A program made the position numbers and the translations under genes. The notes beneath the pieces were generated by a model that saw only the letters and a program-made list of their open reading frames with translations, made no database searches and was not told the origin of the DNA. DNA of 64,000 bases from Methylococcus sp. Mc7 (lineage in GTDB: Bacteria; Pseudomonadota; Gammaproteobacteria; Methylococcales; Methylococcaceae). The stretch lies in assembly GCF_019285515.1 (NCBI RefSeq), contig NZ_CP079095.1, positions 1 to 64,000 of the forward strand, read 5' to 3'. Of the stretch, positions 52,799 through 64,000 are shown piece by piece; position 1 is the stretch's first letter, and every line of letters begins with the position of its first letter.

Positions 52799-54019
52799 TC
52801 ACGCGTCCTTGGCCGCAACAGGACAAACACGCCAGCGCTCGCCGTCGAACCGCAGCTCGCTACGGAAACCGTGCTCCGCGGCGTCGCCTTGCTGGCCTGG
52901 AAGAGCCTCCACGACGGTACGCCCAGCGTCGCGCAGTTCGCGGATGGCCGCGGTCAATGCGGGCTCAGCGGCGGCGGGGGCGAATATGGCCGCTCCGCTG
53001 CCGGAAAAAGACTCGCCGAGCCCGGACAATCTGAGAACGACCTTGAGATCGGCACTGAATCCCGTCGCCGGGCGCGCCCGCCCGAATACTTTCCCTATGT
53101 CGTCATACCGTCCGCCGCGAGCAATCTCCCTCCCATAGCCCGGCACGAAAGCGGAGAAAACCACGCCGGTCTGATAGCGGTACCCCCGCAGCTCGGCCAG
53201 ATCGAAATTGACGGGAACCTCGGAGCAGCAGCTGCCGAGCCGCTCCGCCAGCATGGCCAGCTCCTCCAGGGCTAGATGCACCGCGGCGTCGGCTTCGGAC
53301 AGGCATTCCCGGGCCCGCTCGATGACGCCGTGCCGGCCGTTGAGGTCGACCAGATCCGTAAACATGCGCGCCGTTTGCGGAGCCATTCCCATGCCCGCGA
53401 CGGCCGCGGTGAGTTCGGGGCGCGCCTTCTGCTGCAGCAAGGTAAACAGCTCGCCTTCCTGCTCCCCCGTCAGACCGGCCTGGCGCGCCAAACCGCGGAA
53501 TATGCCGACATGTCCCAAATCCAGATGGACCTGCCCGACGCCGGCCGTCGCCAGAACTTCCAGCATCAGGCGAATGATTTCGAGATCGCTCGCTCCCCCG
53601 CCATGACCATAAAGCTCCGCGCCGAACTGGATGGGGCTGCGCGATTTTTCCAGGCGATCGGCCTGGGTATGCAGCACGGAGCCCAGATAGCAAAACCGGC
53701 CCGGCATGTCGCCGACATGGGTGCGGGCATCGATGCGGGCGACCTGGGGCGTCATGTCGGCGCGGATGCCGAGGAGGCGGCCACTGGCCTGATCGATCAG
53801 CTTGAAAGTCTGGATGTCCAGGTCATGGCCGGCCCCTGTCAGCAGCGAATCGATGAATTCGATCAGGGGCGGCATCACCAGCCGGTAGCCCCAGGCGGCA
53901 AAGCGGTCGAGCACCCTTCGCCGAAGCAGTTCCAGCCGCTCGGCTTCCTCGGGCAAGAGTTCTTCGATGCCTTCCGGCAGCAGCCAGCGGTCATCGGCTG
54001 GATAGGAAAAAGGGAACAT
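52799..54019 (-). CDS. hisZ: ATP phosphoribosyltransferase regulatory subunit HisZ
   Basis: A 406-residue HisRS-like protein without aminoacylation activity that binds short HisG and confers histidine feedback. It shows the class II fold: RRVLDRFAAWGYRLVMPPLIEF, GIRADMTPQVARIDAR (motif 2-like), SPIQFGAELYGHGGG, and FVPGYGREIARGGRYDDIG. No anticodon-binding domain is present, as expected. ATG at 54019 matches the usual N-terminus. It pairs functionally with hisG at 39310-39951. It follows hflC by 129 bases. Confidence 0.95.
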   Translation of the reverse strand: MFPFSYPADDRWLLPEGIEELLPEEAERLELLRRRVLDRFAAWGYRLVMPPLIEFIDSLLTGAGHDLDIQTFKLIDQASGRLLGIRADMTPQVARIDARTHVGDMPGRFCYLGSVLHTQADRLEKSRSPIQFGAELYGHGGGASDLEIIRLMLEVLATAGVGQVHLDLGHVGIFRGLARQAGLTGEQEGELFTLLQQKARPELTAAVAGMGMAPQTARMFTDLVDLNGRHGVIERARECLSEADAAVHLALEELAMLAERLGSCCSEVPVNFDLAELRGYRYQTGVVFSAFVPGYGREIARGGRYDDIGKVFGRARPATGFSADLKVVLRLSGLGESFSGSGAAIFAPAAAEPALTAAIRELRDAGRTVVEALPGQQGDAAEHGFRSELRFDGERWRVCPVAAKDA

Positions 54020-54148
54020 AAGGAATCGTGTGGATTGGGCCGCAACCAGCCGGCCCTCCCCGGAACACCGTTGGGCGAAAGACGTTGGTATCGAATTATA
54101 GCGGAGGAATCGTCCGGTGTGCCCCTCGGCGATGGGCACACCGCAGCG

Positions 54149-55012
54149 TCACTTGCCGGTGGATTTCTTGAAATACCTGAAGAACTCGGAATCAGGCTCG
54201 AGCACCAGGGTGTCGTCTTCGCGGATCGCACTGCGGTAAGCCGACAGGCTGCGATAGAGGCTGAAGAACTCCTTGTTCTTGCCATAGGCCTGGGCGTATA
54301 TATCCGCCGCGGTTGCCTCTCCCTCGCCGCGCTTGAGCTCCGCATCCCGGTAGGCGTCGGCCAGAATCACCTCACGCTGACGGTCGGCATCCGCGCGAAT
54401 GCGCTCCGCCGCCTCGGCGCCACGCGAGCGGAAATCGCGAGCCACCCGGGCCCGCTCGGCCTCCATCCGCCGATATACCGAGGAACTGACCTCGCTCGGA
54501 AGATCGATGCGCATGACGCGGACGTCCAATATCTGGATGCCAAGCTGTTCCGCCACGGGGCTCGCGGCGCCGCTCAGCACGTCGCGGATCTGCGAGCGTT
54601 CGGACGATACCAGTTCGCGGATCGTGCGCTTGCTGAATTCGCTGCGCATTGCGTCCTTGATGATCTGATCCAGGCGGATGTTCGCCTGAACCACGTCGCC
54701 CGCCACCGTCGTGTAATATTTGGCAACGTCCTTGACCCGCCACTTGACGAAGGAATCGACGATGACGTTCTTCTTCTCGGAGGTCAGGAAGCGCTCCGGC
54801 TTGGACTCGAGGGTCAGAATCCGCCCGTCGAACTTCTTGACGTTGTTGATGAACGGCACCTGGAAATAAATCCCTGGCGTATAGTCCGATTGCACGATTT
54901 CGCCCAGCCGGAACCTGATCACCTTCTGGGTTTCGGAGACCGTGAATACCGACAGCGAGGCCAAAACGGCCGCCGCGCCGGCCACCGCAATGATTGCCTT
55001 AGCCTGTGCCAT
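54149..55012 (-). CDS. hflC: FtsH protease modulator HflC
   Basis: A 287-residue SPFH/prohibitin-family membrane protein. It has an N-terminal transmembrane helix (IIAVAGAAAVLASLSVF), the band-7 domain (VIRFRLGEIVQSDYTPGIYF, KNVIVDSFVKWRVKD) and a coiled-coil region (RMEAERARVARDFRSRGAE). It forms the HflKC cage around FtsH. The start overlaps the hflK stop as TAATG. Confidence 0.97.
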   Translation of the reverse strand: MAQAKAIIAVAGAAAVLASLSVFTVSETQKVIRFRLGEIVQSDYTPGIYFQVPFINNVKKFDGRILTLESKPERFLTSEKKNVIVDSFVKWRVKDVAKYYTTVAGDVVQANIRLDQIIKDAMRSEFSKRTIRELVSSERSQIRDVLSGAASPVAEQLGIQILDVRVMRIDLPSEVSSSVYRRMEAERARVARDFRSRGAEAAERIRADADRQREVILADAYRDAELKRGEGEATAADIYAQAYGKNKEFFSLYRSLSAYRSAIREDDTLVLEPDSEFFRYFKKSTGK

Positions 55013-56229
55013 TATTGTCCCCTCCCGTCTCTGCCGCGGCTCGACGCACGCCCGCCGCCGGTCTTGGCTCCGCCGTCCTGGCTATCCATCTGCGCCGGAA
55101 TGGACACGCTCCCGGCTTCCGTCTCCGAAGCCGCGGTATCGGCGGCACCCCGGCCCGACCTGATCTTGTCCAGCGGGAGGTAGACCACGTTGTTCCCGCT
55201 CTTGACGTCGAGCAGCAGGGTATTGGCACGCCCCACCACCTCCTGCATCGATTCGATGTAAAGACGCTCACGCATCACATCCGGAGCCTTCTCGTATTCA
55301 GCCAGCAGCCGCTCGAATCGGCCCGCTTCGCCCCGCGCCCTGGCGATGACCTTTTCCTTGTAGCCGTCCGATTCTTGAATCAGCCGCGACGCCGCTCCTC
55401 GCGCCTTGGGAACGACCTCGTTCGCGTAGGCCTCGGCCTCGTTCTTGAGTCTCTGCTCGTCCTCGCGAGCTTTGATGGCATCCTCGAAAGAAGCCTGCAC
55501 CTCTTCCGGCGGCTGGGCATCGACCAGATTGACCGTGATCACCCGAATACCGGCACGATATTGATCGAGCATTTCCTGGATCTCGGCCTTGATGTCGGCG
55601 GCAACACCGCTGCGTCCCTCGGTCAGGACGAAATCCATGGTGCTGTTGCCGATCACCGAACGTTCAGCGCTTTCGGTGACCTGCTTCAAAGTACCCTCGG
55701 GATCCAGCACGTTGAACAGATATTCCTTCGCGTCCTTGATCTGGTATTGCACGGCCAGACGGACGTCGACGATGTTTTCGTCCTTCGTCAGCATCAGGGC
55801 TTCGCGCGGCACCGAGCCCAGCGAGCCGACCGCCTGCTGGCGACCGCCCGAACGGTAGCCGACTTCGACGAAGCGCTGCTGTTCGACGTTGACCACCGTC
55901 ACGGCCTCGACTGGGGACGGCCAGTGCCAGTGCGGGCCGGGCTGGGTGGTTTCGACGTATTTGCCGAAACGCGTCACCACGCCGCGGCTGCCCTCGTCGA
56001 CGATGTAAATGCCGGTCAGGCCCCATACCGCCACGGCCGCCGCGCCGATCATGCCGGCAAGCCTGGCCGCGTTCCCACCGCCACCGCCACCGTCGGGCCT
56101 GCGCCCGAACAGCTTGTTGATACGGTCCTGCAGATTGCGGAGAACCTCGTCCAGATCCGGAGGGGTATCCTGCTGGTCGCGCCCGCTCCACGGGTCCTTC
56201 TTTCCACCGCCCGGTTCATTCCAAGCCAT
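55012..56229 (-). CDS. hflK: FtsH protease modulator HflK
   Basis: A 405-residue SPFH protein partner of HflC. The Gly/Asp-rich cytoplasmic head (MAWNEPGGGKKDPWSG, FGRRPDGGGGGG) leads to a transmembrane helix (MIGAAAVAVWGLTGIYIV), the band-7 domain (GVVTRFGKYVETTQPGPHWH) and a coiled coil. The C-terminal tail is Gly/Arg/Ser-rich. ATG at 56229 with AGGAG seven bases upstream was chosen over an upstream start. Confidence 0.97.
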   Translation of the reverse strand: MAWNEPGGGKKDPWSGRDQQDTPPDLDEVLRNLQDRINKLFGRRPDGGGGGGNAARLAGMIGAAAVAVWGLTGIYIVDEGSRGVVTRFGKYVETTQPGPHWHWPSPVEAVTVVNVEQQRFVEVGYRSGGRQQAVGSLGSVPREALMLTKDENIVDVRLAVQYQIKDAKEYLFNVLDPEGTLKQVTESAERSVIGNSTMDFVLTEGRSGVAADIKAEIQEMLDQYRAGIRVITVNLVDAQPPEEVQASFEDAIKAREDEQRLKNEAEAYANEVVPKARGAASRLIQESDGYKEKVIARARGEAGRFERLLAEYEKAPDVMRERLYIESMQEVVGRANTLLLDVKSGNNVVYLPLDKIRSGRGAADTAASETEAGSVSIPAQMDSQDGGAKTGGGRASSRGRDGRGQ

Positions 56230-56332
56230 GTGAACACTCCTGTGACGATCTATAGCCATTGCTTTCGAGTTGCAGCATTGCCCGGATTATCCCGGAAATC
56301 CTTCAAACATACAAAAATCCCGAGTGGAATCG

Positions 56333-57631
56333 TCAGTGGCTCACACCGAGCGGATCGTCGCATTCCGCCCGCGCGGGGCTGTCCCCGATGGCACGGCGCA
56401 AACCGCGGGCCGTGGCCGGAAATTCCACGGACAGACGCCAGCCGCCTTCCCCGTCAGGCTCGTCCGACATCACCCTTGCCTCGCGATAGAGACGCGCCCT
56501 GAGTTCGCCCTGGCCCGCCGATAGGGTCAGGATACGGCGCTCGACGCCGCCGCCCAGGACCTCCTCCAGAAGCCCTTTGAGCAACTCCAGGCCACAACCG
56601 CTCCGGGCCGAGATCCAGACCCGGGCCGGCCGGCCCGACGCATCGCGCTCGACGTGCGGAACCACGCCTTCCAGGCGGTCGATCTTGTTGTACACCTCGA
56701 TGCACGGAATCCGGTCGGCGCCGATCTCCGCCAGCACCTGCCGCACCTCGGCGATGGTTTCGTCCATCCGCTCGTCGCTGGCGTCGACGACGTGCAGCAG
56801 AAGATCCGCTTCGGCCGATTCCTGCAGGGTGGACCGGAACGCCGCGACGAGTTCATGCGGCAGATGGCGTATGAAACCCACGGTATCCGCCAGCACCATG
56901 TTCAGACCGCCACTGCTCAGGCGCCGCAGGGTCGGATCGAGAGTCGCGAACAATTGGTCCGCCGAATAGACTTCCGCCTGCGTCAAGGCATTGAACAAGG
57001 TCGACTTGCCGGCGTTGGTATAGCCGACCAGGCCGACCACCGGCACTTCCGCCCGGCGGCGCGCCTGCCGCCCCTGATCGCGCTGCACTTCCACCTGCTG
57101 AAGCCGCTTCTGGATCTGGCGGATCCGGTTGGCGAGCAGACGCTTGTCGGTCTCAAGCTGGGTTTCGCCGGGACCGCGCAGGCCGATCCCGCCCTTCTGG
57201 CGCTCGAGGTGAGTCCAGCCCCGTACCAGCCGGGTGGAGAGATGTTTCAACTGAGCCAGTTCGACCTGGAGCCGCCCCTCGAAGGAGCGCGCACGTTGGG
57301 CGAAAATGTCCAGGATGAGGCCGCTGCGGTCGACCACCCGGACATTCAACGCTTTTTCGAGATTGCGCTCTTGGCTCGGCGTGAGCGCATGATTGAAGAG
57401 TACCAGCTCCGCGTCGTGCGCCTTGACCGTCTCGGCCAGTTCTTCCAGCTTGCCCTGACCGATGTAATAGCGGGGATCGATCGCGCGTAGCCGGCCCGTG
57501 ACCGTGGCCACGGGCTCTGCCCCTGCGGACAGAGCCAGGAGCCGCAGTTCGTCCAGATCTTCCTGATCCGGGCCGGCCAACGGCATGTGCACCAGTACCG
57601 CGCGTGATCCGGTACCCGGCCTATCGAACAA
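56333..57631 (-). CDS. hflX: Ribosome-associated GTPase HflX
   Basis: A 432-residue translational GTPase of the Obg-HflX group that splits stalled ribosomes. It has the N-terminal ATP-binding half (RYYIGQGKLEELAETVKAHD, LILDIFAQRARSFEGRLQVE), the glycine-rich GIGLRGPGETQLETDKRLL linker, and the G domain with G1 GYTNAGKSTLFNAL, G3 DTVGFIRHLPHELV and G4 NKID. The TTG start at 57631 has GAGGG eight to ten bases ahead. It sits 47 bases after hfq, the conserved order. Confidence 0.96.
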   Translation of the reverse strand: MFDRPGTGSRAVLVHMPLAGPDQEDLDELRLLALSAGAEPVATVTGRLRAIDPRYYIGQGKLEELAETVKAHDAELVLFNHALTPSQERNLEKALNVRVVDRSGLILDIFAQRARSFEGRLQVELAQLKHLSTRLVRGWTHLERQKGGIGLRGPGETQLETDKRLLANRIRQIQKRLQQVEVQRDQGRQARRRAEVPVVGLVGYTNAGKSTLFNALTQAEVYSADQLFATLDPTLRRLSSGGLNMVLADTVGFIRHLPHELVAAFRSTLQESAEADLLLHVVDASDERMDETIAEVRQVLAEIGADRIPCIEVYNKIDRLEGVVPHVERDASGRPARVWISARSGCGLELLKGLLEEVLGGGVERRILTLSAGQGELRARLYREARVMSDEPDGEGGWRLSVEFPATARGLRRAIGDSPARAECDDPLGVSH

Positions 57632-57678
57632 CCGATTCCCTCAAGACTACGGCTCTATGAGGCACGTCTTTCGCTGCC

Positions 57679-57927
57679 TCACTCGGCATCCTCGTCGCCA
57701 CCTTCACCCGCATGCGGCACGCGCACCGGGCGGCCGGGCACGATGGTCGAAATCGCGTGTTTGTACACCATCTGGCTGACGGTGTTCTTCAGCATGATCA
57801 CATACTGGTCGAACGAATCCACCTTTCCTTGCAGCTTGATTCCGTTGACGAGATAGATCGAAACCGGAACGTGTTCCTTCCGGAGTGCATTCAGGAATGG
57901 ATCTTGCAAATTTTGGCCCTTCGACAT
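57679..57927 (-). CDS. hfq: RNA chaperone Hfq
   Basis: An 82-residue Sm-like hexameric RNA chaperone: [20 protein letters not shown] (distal and rim residues), [20 protein letters not shown] and the Sm2 motif [11 protein letters not shown] short acidic C-terminal tail follows (GEGGDEDAE). It mediates small-RNA/mRNA pairing. It has a strong ribosome site AAGGAG and heads the hfq-hflX run. The 279 bases upstream are a divergent promoter region shared with nagZ. Confidence 0.98.
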   Translation of the reverse strand: MSKGQNLQDPFLNALRKEHVPVSIYLVNGIKLQGKVDSFDQYVIMLKNTVSQMVYKHAISTIVPGRPVRVPHAGEGGDEDAE

Positions 57928-58206
57928 CCTCTTTCTCCTTGTTGTTTTTGGATTGGATTACCTTCCCATCCAAGATTTGGAACAAATTAACAGAATTGCA
58001 CCGGCATAGCCATCTGCACAATCTTGAGACAAACCGTTTGCAATTCAAGCCTTCCCGTAAAATTTTCATGCGGCGACAGGACCTGTTCCCTTCACGCTTG
58101 CCTCATCACCGACCCGAGGCGCCCCTTTTACAATTCAACGGAAAACGCCGCCGTCCGACCTGGGTTCTATGGTTTACAATGCCCGCCCCAAACCGAAGAG
58201 AGTCCT

Positions 58207-59237
58207 ATGCACCCAATTCCGCCCCCGCGTTGCGTGATGTTCGACCTTGCCGGGACCAGGATATCCGACGGCGAGCGTGAATTCCTGCGCCACCCCGCAG
58301 CCGGGGGGCTGATCCTCTTCAGCCGCAACTACGAGTCGCCGGACCAGCTGATGACGCTGGTGTCGGAGGTCCGCGGCCTGCGGCCCGACATTCTCATCGC
58401 CGTGGATCACGAGGGCGGCCGGGTCCAGCGTTTCCGCGCGGGCTTTACCCGGCTGCCGCCGGCATCCGCCTACCTGGAGGCGGACGGCGAAGCCGGGCTG
58501 GCGGCGGCCGGGACGGCTGGCTGGCTGATGGCGGCGGAGCTGCGCGCCGTGGGCGTGGACTTCAGCTTCGCGCCGGTGCTCGACGTCGACACCGGCATCA
58601 GCGCCATCATCGGCGACCGCGCCTTCGCCCGCACGCCGGATGAAGTCACCGCCGCCGCCCGCGCCTTCGCCGCCGGCATGCATCGGGCGGGCATGGCGGC
58701 GGTGGGCAAGCATTTCCCCGGCCATGGCGGCGTGGCCGGCGATTCGCACCTCACCGTCCCTGAGGACCGACGCGAACTCGAGGACCTGCTCGCCCGCGAC
58801 CTGCTGCCCTTCTCGGCGCTGATACGCGAAGACCTGGAAGGCATCATGCCGGCGCATGTGCTGTATTCCCGCATCGACGCCCAGACACCGTGCTTTTCTC
58901 ATTTCTGGCTGCAGACGATCCTGCGCGAACGGATGAATTTCGACGGCGCGATCTTCTCGGACGACCTCTCCATGGCGGGCGCGGCCCCGGCCGGCGGCTA
59001 CGCCAACCGCGCCCTGGCGGCGCTCGAGGCGGGCTGCGACATGCTGGTGGTCTGCAACACCCCCGAGGCGACGGCAGCCATCCTGCAGGCGCTGGAACAC
59101 CGCACCGCTTCCGCCGGCAGCGCCCGCCGTCTTGCCGCCATGCGCGGCCGCTTTCCGATCGACCGCGGCGAGCTGCTGGCGAGCGCCGAGTGGCGCGACG
59201 CCGTCAGCCGCATCCAATCCCTCACCGGCCCTGCCCC

Positions 59238-59241
<4 letters not shown>
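58207..59241 (+). CDS. nagZ: Beta-N-acetylhexosaminidase NagZ
   Basis: A 344-residue glycoside hydrolase family 3 enzyme of peptidoglycan recycling, cleaving GlcNAc from anhydro-muropeptides in the cytoplasm. It has AVDHEGGRVQRFRAGFTRLP, GVDFSFAPVLDVDTG, the conserved KHFPGHGGVAGDSH loop with the catalytic His/Asp pair, and the nucleophile Asp in FSDDLSMAGA. ATG at 58207. It is the first gene of a three-gene operon; the hpt ATG lies within its last codons. Confidence 0.95.
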
Positions 59242-60543
<1,302 letters not shown>

Positions 60544-60549
60544 CCCGGA

Positions 60550-60993
60550 TCAGCCGCAGCCGCCGACCGCCACCTTGACCCGTTTGCGGGTCCAGTAATA
60601 CCGGCCGCCGGCCTCGGCCAGCGCCACCACTTCGCTGCTCTCGTTCATCTTGATGCGGAGCGAGACCGAGGGCACCGCGCCATCCAGAAAATCGAACGAC
60701 GCCGCCAGCGGCCGGGGATTCTGCACCACTAGCAGATGCAGCGCCGCCGTCCGGTCGAGGCGGCTCTCCAGCGTCACCGGCACGATGGCGCCGTTTTCCG
60801 CACTGTCCGGCACGTCCAGCACCAGCGCACCGCTTGCTTCCGGCGTTCGGCCGCCGGTGATGGTGCGCAGGGCGGCATCGTAGGACGCCGATTCCGCGTC
60901 TTCCGCACGAGCTACGACTCGAACGAACCCGAACACGGCTGCGCCGCGCAGAACGGCGAGGAGAAAACGGCGGCGGGAAGCGGATTCGTTCAT
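60550..60993 (-). CDS. soxY: SoxY-like sulfur carrier protein
   Basis: A 147-residue SoxY-type protein. It has a twin-arginine-like leader SRRRFLLAVLRGAAVFGF and a Tat-exported periplasmic domain with IVPVTLESRLDRTAALHLLV and NPRPLAASFDFL. The C-terminus ends in VGGCG, the swinging-arm cysteine to which sulfur intermediates bind. It faces soxZ divergently with 77 bases between, instead of forming the usual soxYZ operon. No soxAXB or soxCD genes are near. Confidence 0.9.
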   Translation of the reverse strand: MNESASRRRFLLAVLRGAAVFGFVRVVARAEDAESASYDAALRTITGGRTPEASGALVLDVPDSAENGAIVPVTLESRLDRTAALHLLVVQNPRPLAASFDFLDGAVPSVSLRIKMNESSEVVALAEAGGRYYWTRKRVKVAVGGCG

Positions 60994-61070
60994 GTCGCAT
61001 GAGCCTGGCTTGTCGGTGCCGCAGCTTATCGCTACCTTAAGTCCCCAGCCAAGCCCCGCCCCTTCTCCGC

Positions 61071-61373
61071 ATGAAAATCCGCACCAAGACCGTCGACGGC
61101 ATCACGACCGTCCGCCTGCTGATCACCCACCCGATGGAAACCGGCCGGCGCCGGGACGAAGCCGGCGGAGCGGTCGTGCCGGCCCATTACATCGAGGAAC
61201 TGACCCTCAAGCACGAAGGCAAACCCGTGGTGCGCTGCCGGCTCAGCACCGCGGTATCCAAGGATCCGTATTTCTCCCTGCAATTCCGCGGCGGCCGGCC
61301 GGGGGAACGCATCCGGGTGAGCTGGACCGACAACCTCGGCAAGACCGAATCGCAGGAAGCCTTGATCGAGTGA
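61071..61373 (+). CDS. soxZ: SoxZ-like sulfur carrier partner
   Basis: A 100-residue SoxZ: KTVDGITTVRLLITHPMETG, VVPAHYIEELTLKHEGKPV, DPYFSLQFRGGRPGERIRVS, and the WTDNLGKTES end. SoxZ binds SoxY. No signal peptide is visible, as normal, since it is co-exported with SoxY. It ends directly against the convergent prfC stop with no spacer. Confidence 0.93.
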   Translation: MKIRTKTVDGITTVRLLITHPMETGRRRDEAGGAVVPAHYIEELTLKHEGKPVVRCRLSTAVSKDPYFSLQFRGGRPGERIRVSWTDNLGKTESQEALIE

Positions 61374-62954
<1,581 letters not shown>

Positions 62955-63039
62955 GGAACAGGCTTGCGGAAGGAAAACTGCTTATTGTAGGCCAAATCGC
63001 CGCGCGGACGGGCGCGACGAAACGCCGCTGGAAAAAAAC

Positions 63040-64000
63040 TCAGGCGGGGACTCGCTGCGGCGGATCGGCAAAAAACGCCCGGACCGCGTTGGGGTCTCGG
63101 GTGATGCGCATCGGCGGCAAGCTGTCCAGGAACACTTTCCCATAACTCTTGGACGTGAGCCGGGGATCGGCCAGCACCAGCACGCCGCGGTCGTCCACAT
63201 CCCGGATCAGCCGGCCCGCGCCCTGCTTGAGGGTGATGACCGCGGCCGGGAGCTGGAACACGCCGAAAGGGCTGTGACCGCGCTTACGGATCGCCTCCAG
63301 CCGGGCGCTGACGACCGGGTCTCCTGGCGATGCGAATGGCAGCTTGTCGATCACCACGCAGGACAGCGCCTCGCCGCGGACGTCGACGCCTTCCCAGAAG
63401 CTGGCGGTCCCGAGCAACAGGCCGTTGCCCGAGGCGCGGAAGTCCTCCAGCAGCCTGGCCTTGGGCTGGGTACCCTGGACGAACAGCGGAAATTCGGTCT
63501 TGCCTTCCAGGATCGACGCCGCTTCGGCCAGGGCCTGATGGCTGGTGAACAGCAGGAAGGCCCGGCCCCGGCTCGCTTTCAACACCGGCCAGGCCGCCCG
63601 CAGCACGGCCCGGGTATATTCGCGGCCCCCCGGCTCGGGCAAGCCCGCCGGCAGGTACATGAGGCTCTGGCGGCGGTAATCGAAGGGGCTCTCCCAGCGA
63701 CGGCAATCGGCATCGGCAATGCCGAGCTGGCGCGAAAAATGCTCGAAGCGCCCGGACACGCTCAAAGTCGCCGACGTGAAGATCCAGGTCGCCTGCCGCG
63801 CCTTGCGGAAGCGCGCGAACTCGCCGGCGATGTCCAGCGGCGTCCGGCTCAGGGAAAAACCGCGCCGGTGGGTCTCGAACCAGCGCACCGATTCTTCGGT
63901 GTCTTCGGCCAGGAAAGCCTCCAGCCGCTGGATGAGCTCGTCGCAGCGCTTCCAGCAGGATTCCAGCCCTTTTCCCCGCACCGCCGCAAGCTTGAGCTGG
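63040..64000 (-). CDS. DinG/YoaA-type ATP-dependent DNA helicase (partial, N-terminal part outside window)
   Basis: The C-terminal 319 residues of an XPD-like superfamily 2 helicase. Visible are the motif III region WIFTSATLSVSGRFEHFSRQ, motif IV ARGRAFLLF-type FLLFTSHQALAEAA, motif V LLLGTASFWEGVDVRGEAL and motif VI VITLKQGAGRLIRDVDDRGV with the arginine finger. The frame is open at the window end, so motifs I and II and the iron-sulfur domain lie outside. It probably unwinds damaged DNA structures; whether it is YoaA or DinG cannot be decided from this half. Confidence 0.92.
   Translation of the reverse strand, partial: QLKLAAVRGKGLESCWKRCDELIQRLEAFLAEDTEESVRWFETHRRGFSLSRTPLDIAGEFARFRKARQATWIFTSATLSVSGRFEHFSRQLGIADADCRRWESPFDYRRQSLMYLPAGLPEPGGREYTRAVLRAAWPVLKASRGRAFLLFTSHQALAEAASILEGKTEFPLFVQGTQPKARLLEDFRASGNGLLLGTASFWEGVDVRGEALSCVVIDKLPFASPGDPVVSARLEAIRKRGHSPFGVFQLPAAVITLKQGAGRLIRDVDDRGVLVLADPRLTSKSYGKVFLDSLPPMRITRDPNAVRAFFADPPQRVPA

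Noticed and set aside
58160-58206. Possible promoter (TACAAT) before nagZ
   Set aside because: A -10-like box is present, but no acceptable -35 element at 16 to 18 bases was found.

Overview
This 64-kb window is GC-rich chromosomal sequence from a gammaproteobacterium. Several conserved blocks point there: hfq-hflX-hflK-hflC-hisZ-purA, petABC-sspAB, mla-murA-hisG-hisD, and rnr-rlmB. The mix of a complete SUF operon, a short HisG with HisZ, and isolated soxY and soxZ would suit a methanotroph of the Methylococcus type. No methane monooxygenase or methanol dehydrogenase gene is present to prove it, so that genus-level reading is inference. Gene density is high, and many neighbours overlap by 1 to 8 bases, which implies translational coupling.

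Left part (1-11.7 kb), accessory and regulatory genes. It opens with a LytTR response regulator (cut by the window edge) and its LytS-like kinase. An AT-richer pair of lipoprotein genes follows, the second encoding an alpha/beta hydrolase. Next come a ceramidase-like membrane protein coupled to a glutathione S-transferase, a divergent LysR regulator and a SAM methyltransferase. A pair of REP-type palindromes, a large GT-C-like membrane protein, a thiamine-diphosphate 2-keto acid decarboxylase and an exported metallophosphatase complete the section.

11.7-18.4 kb is an iron-sulfur cluster assembly operon: an Rrf2-family regulator with a recognisable promoter/operator, then sufB, sufC, sufD, sufS, sufU and a Rieske ferredoxin-like gene, ending at a strong terminator. 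A 234-bp MITE-like element with a TTA target duplication sits between sufB and sufC. Beyond it lie a coiled-coil membrane protein, a META-domain lipoprotein with moaA, and 6-phosphogluconate dehydrogenase. A secreted serine endopeptidase with duplicated cysteine modules follows, then sucAB (2-oxoglutarate dehydrogenase E1 and E2), and msrB-ppk1, in which PPK1 carries an N-terminal helix-hairpin-helix domain.

31.4-34.8 kb holds a sigma70 promoter, a cobalamin riboswitch and a BtuB-type receptor, facing the sspAB pair. 35-46 kb, all on the minus strand, contains the cytochrome bc1 complex, hisD-hisG-murA with an mla lipid-transport cluster that lacks mlaC, and a DUF2806-like gene with serS. 46-51 kb continues with DUF190, an oversized CrcB, mtnA, rlmB and rnr. 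A tRNA-Leu(CAG) gene with its own promoter follows, then purA, hisZ, hflC, hflK, hflX and hfq.

On the right, nagZ-hpt-thioinosine phosphorylase form a plus-strand operon that links cell-wall recycling with methionine and purine salvage, together with mtnA elsewhere in the window. Divergent soxY and soxZ, prfC, and a DinG/YoaA-type helicase gene cut by the window end close the segment.
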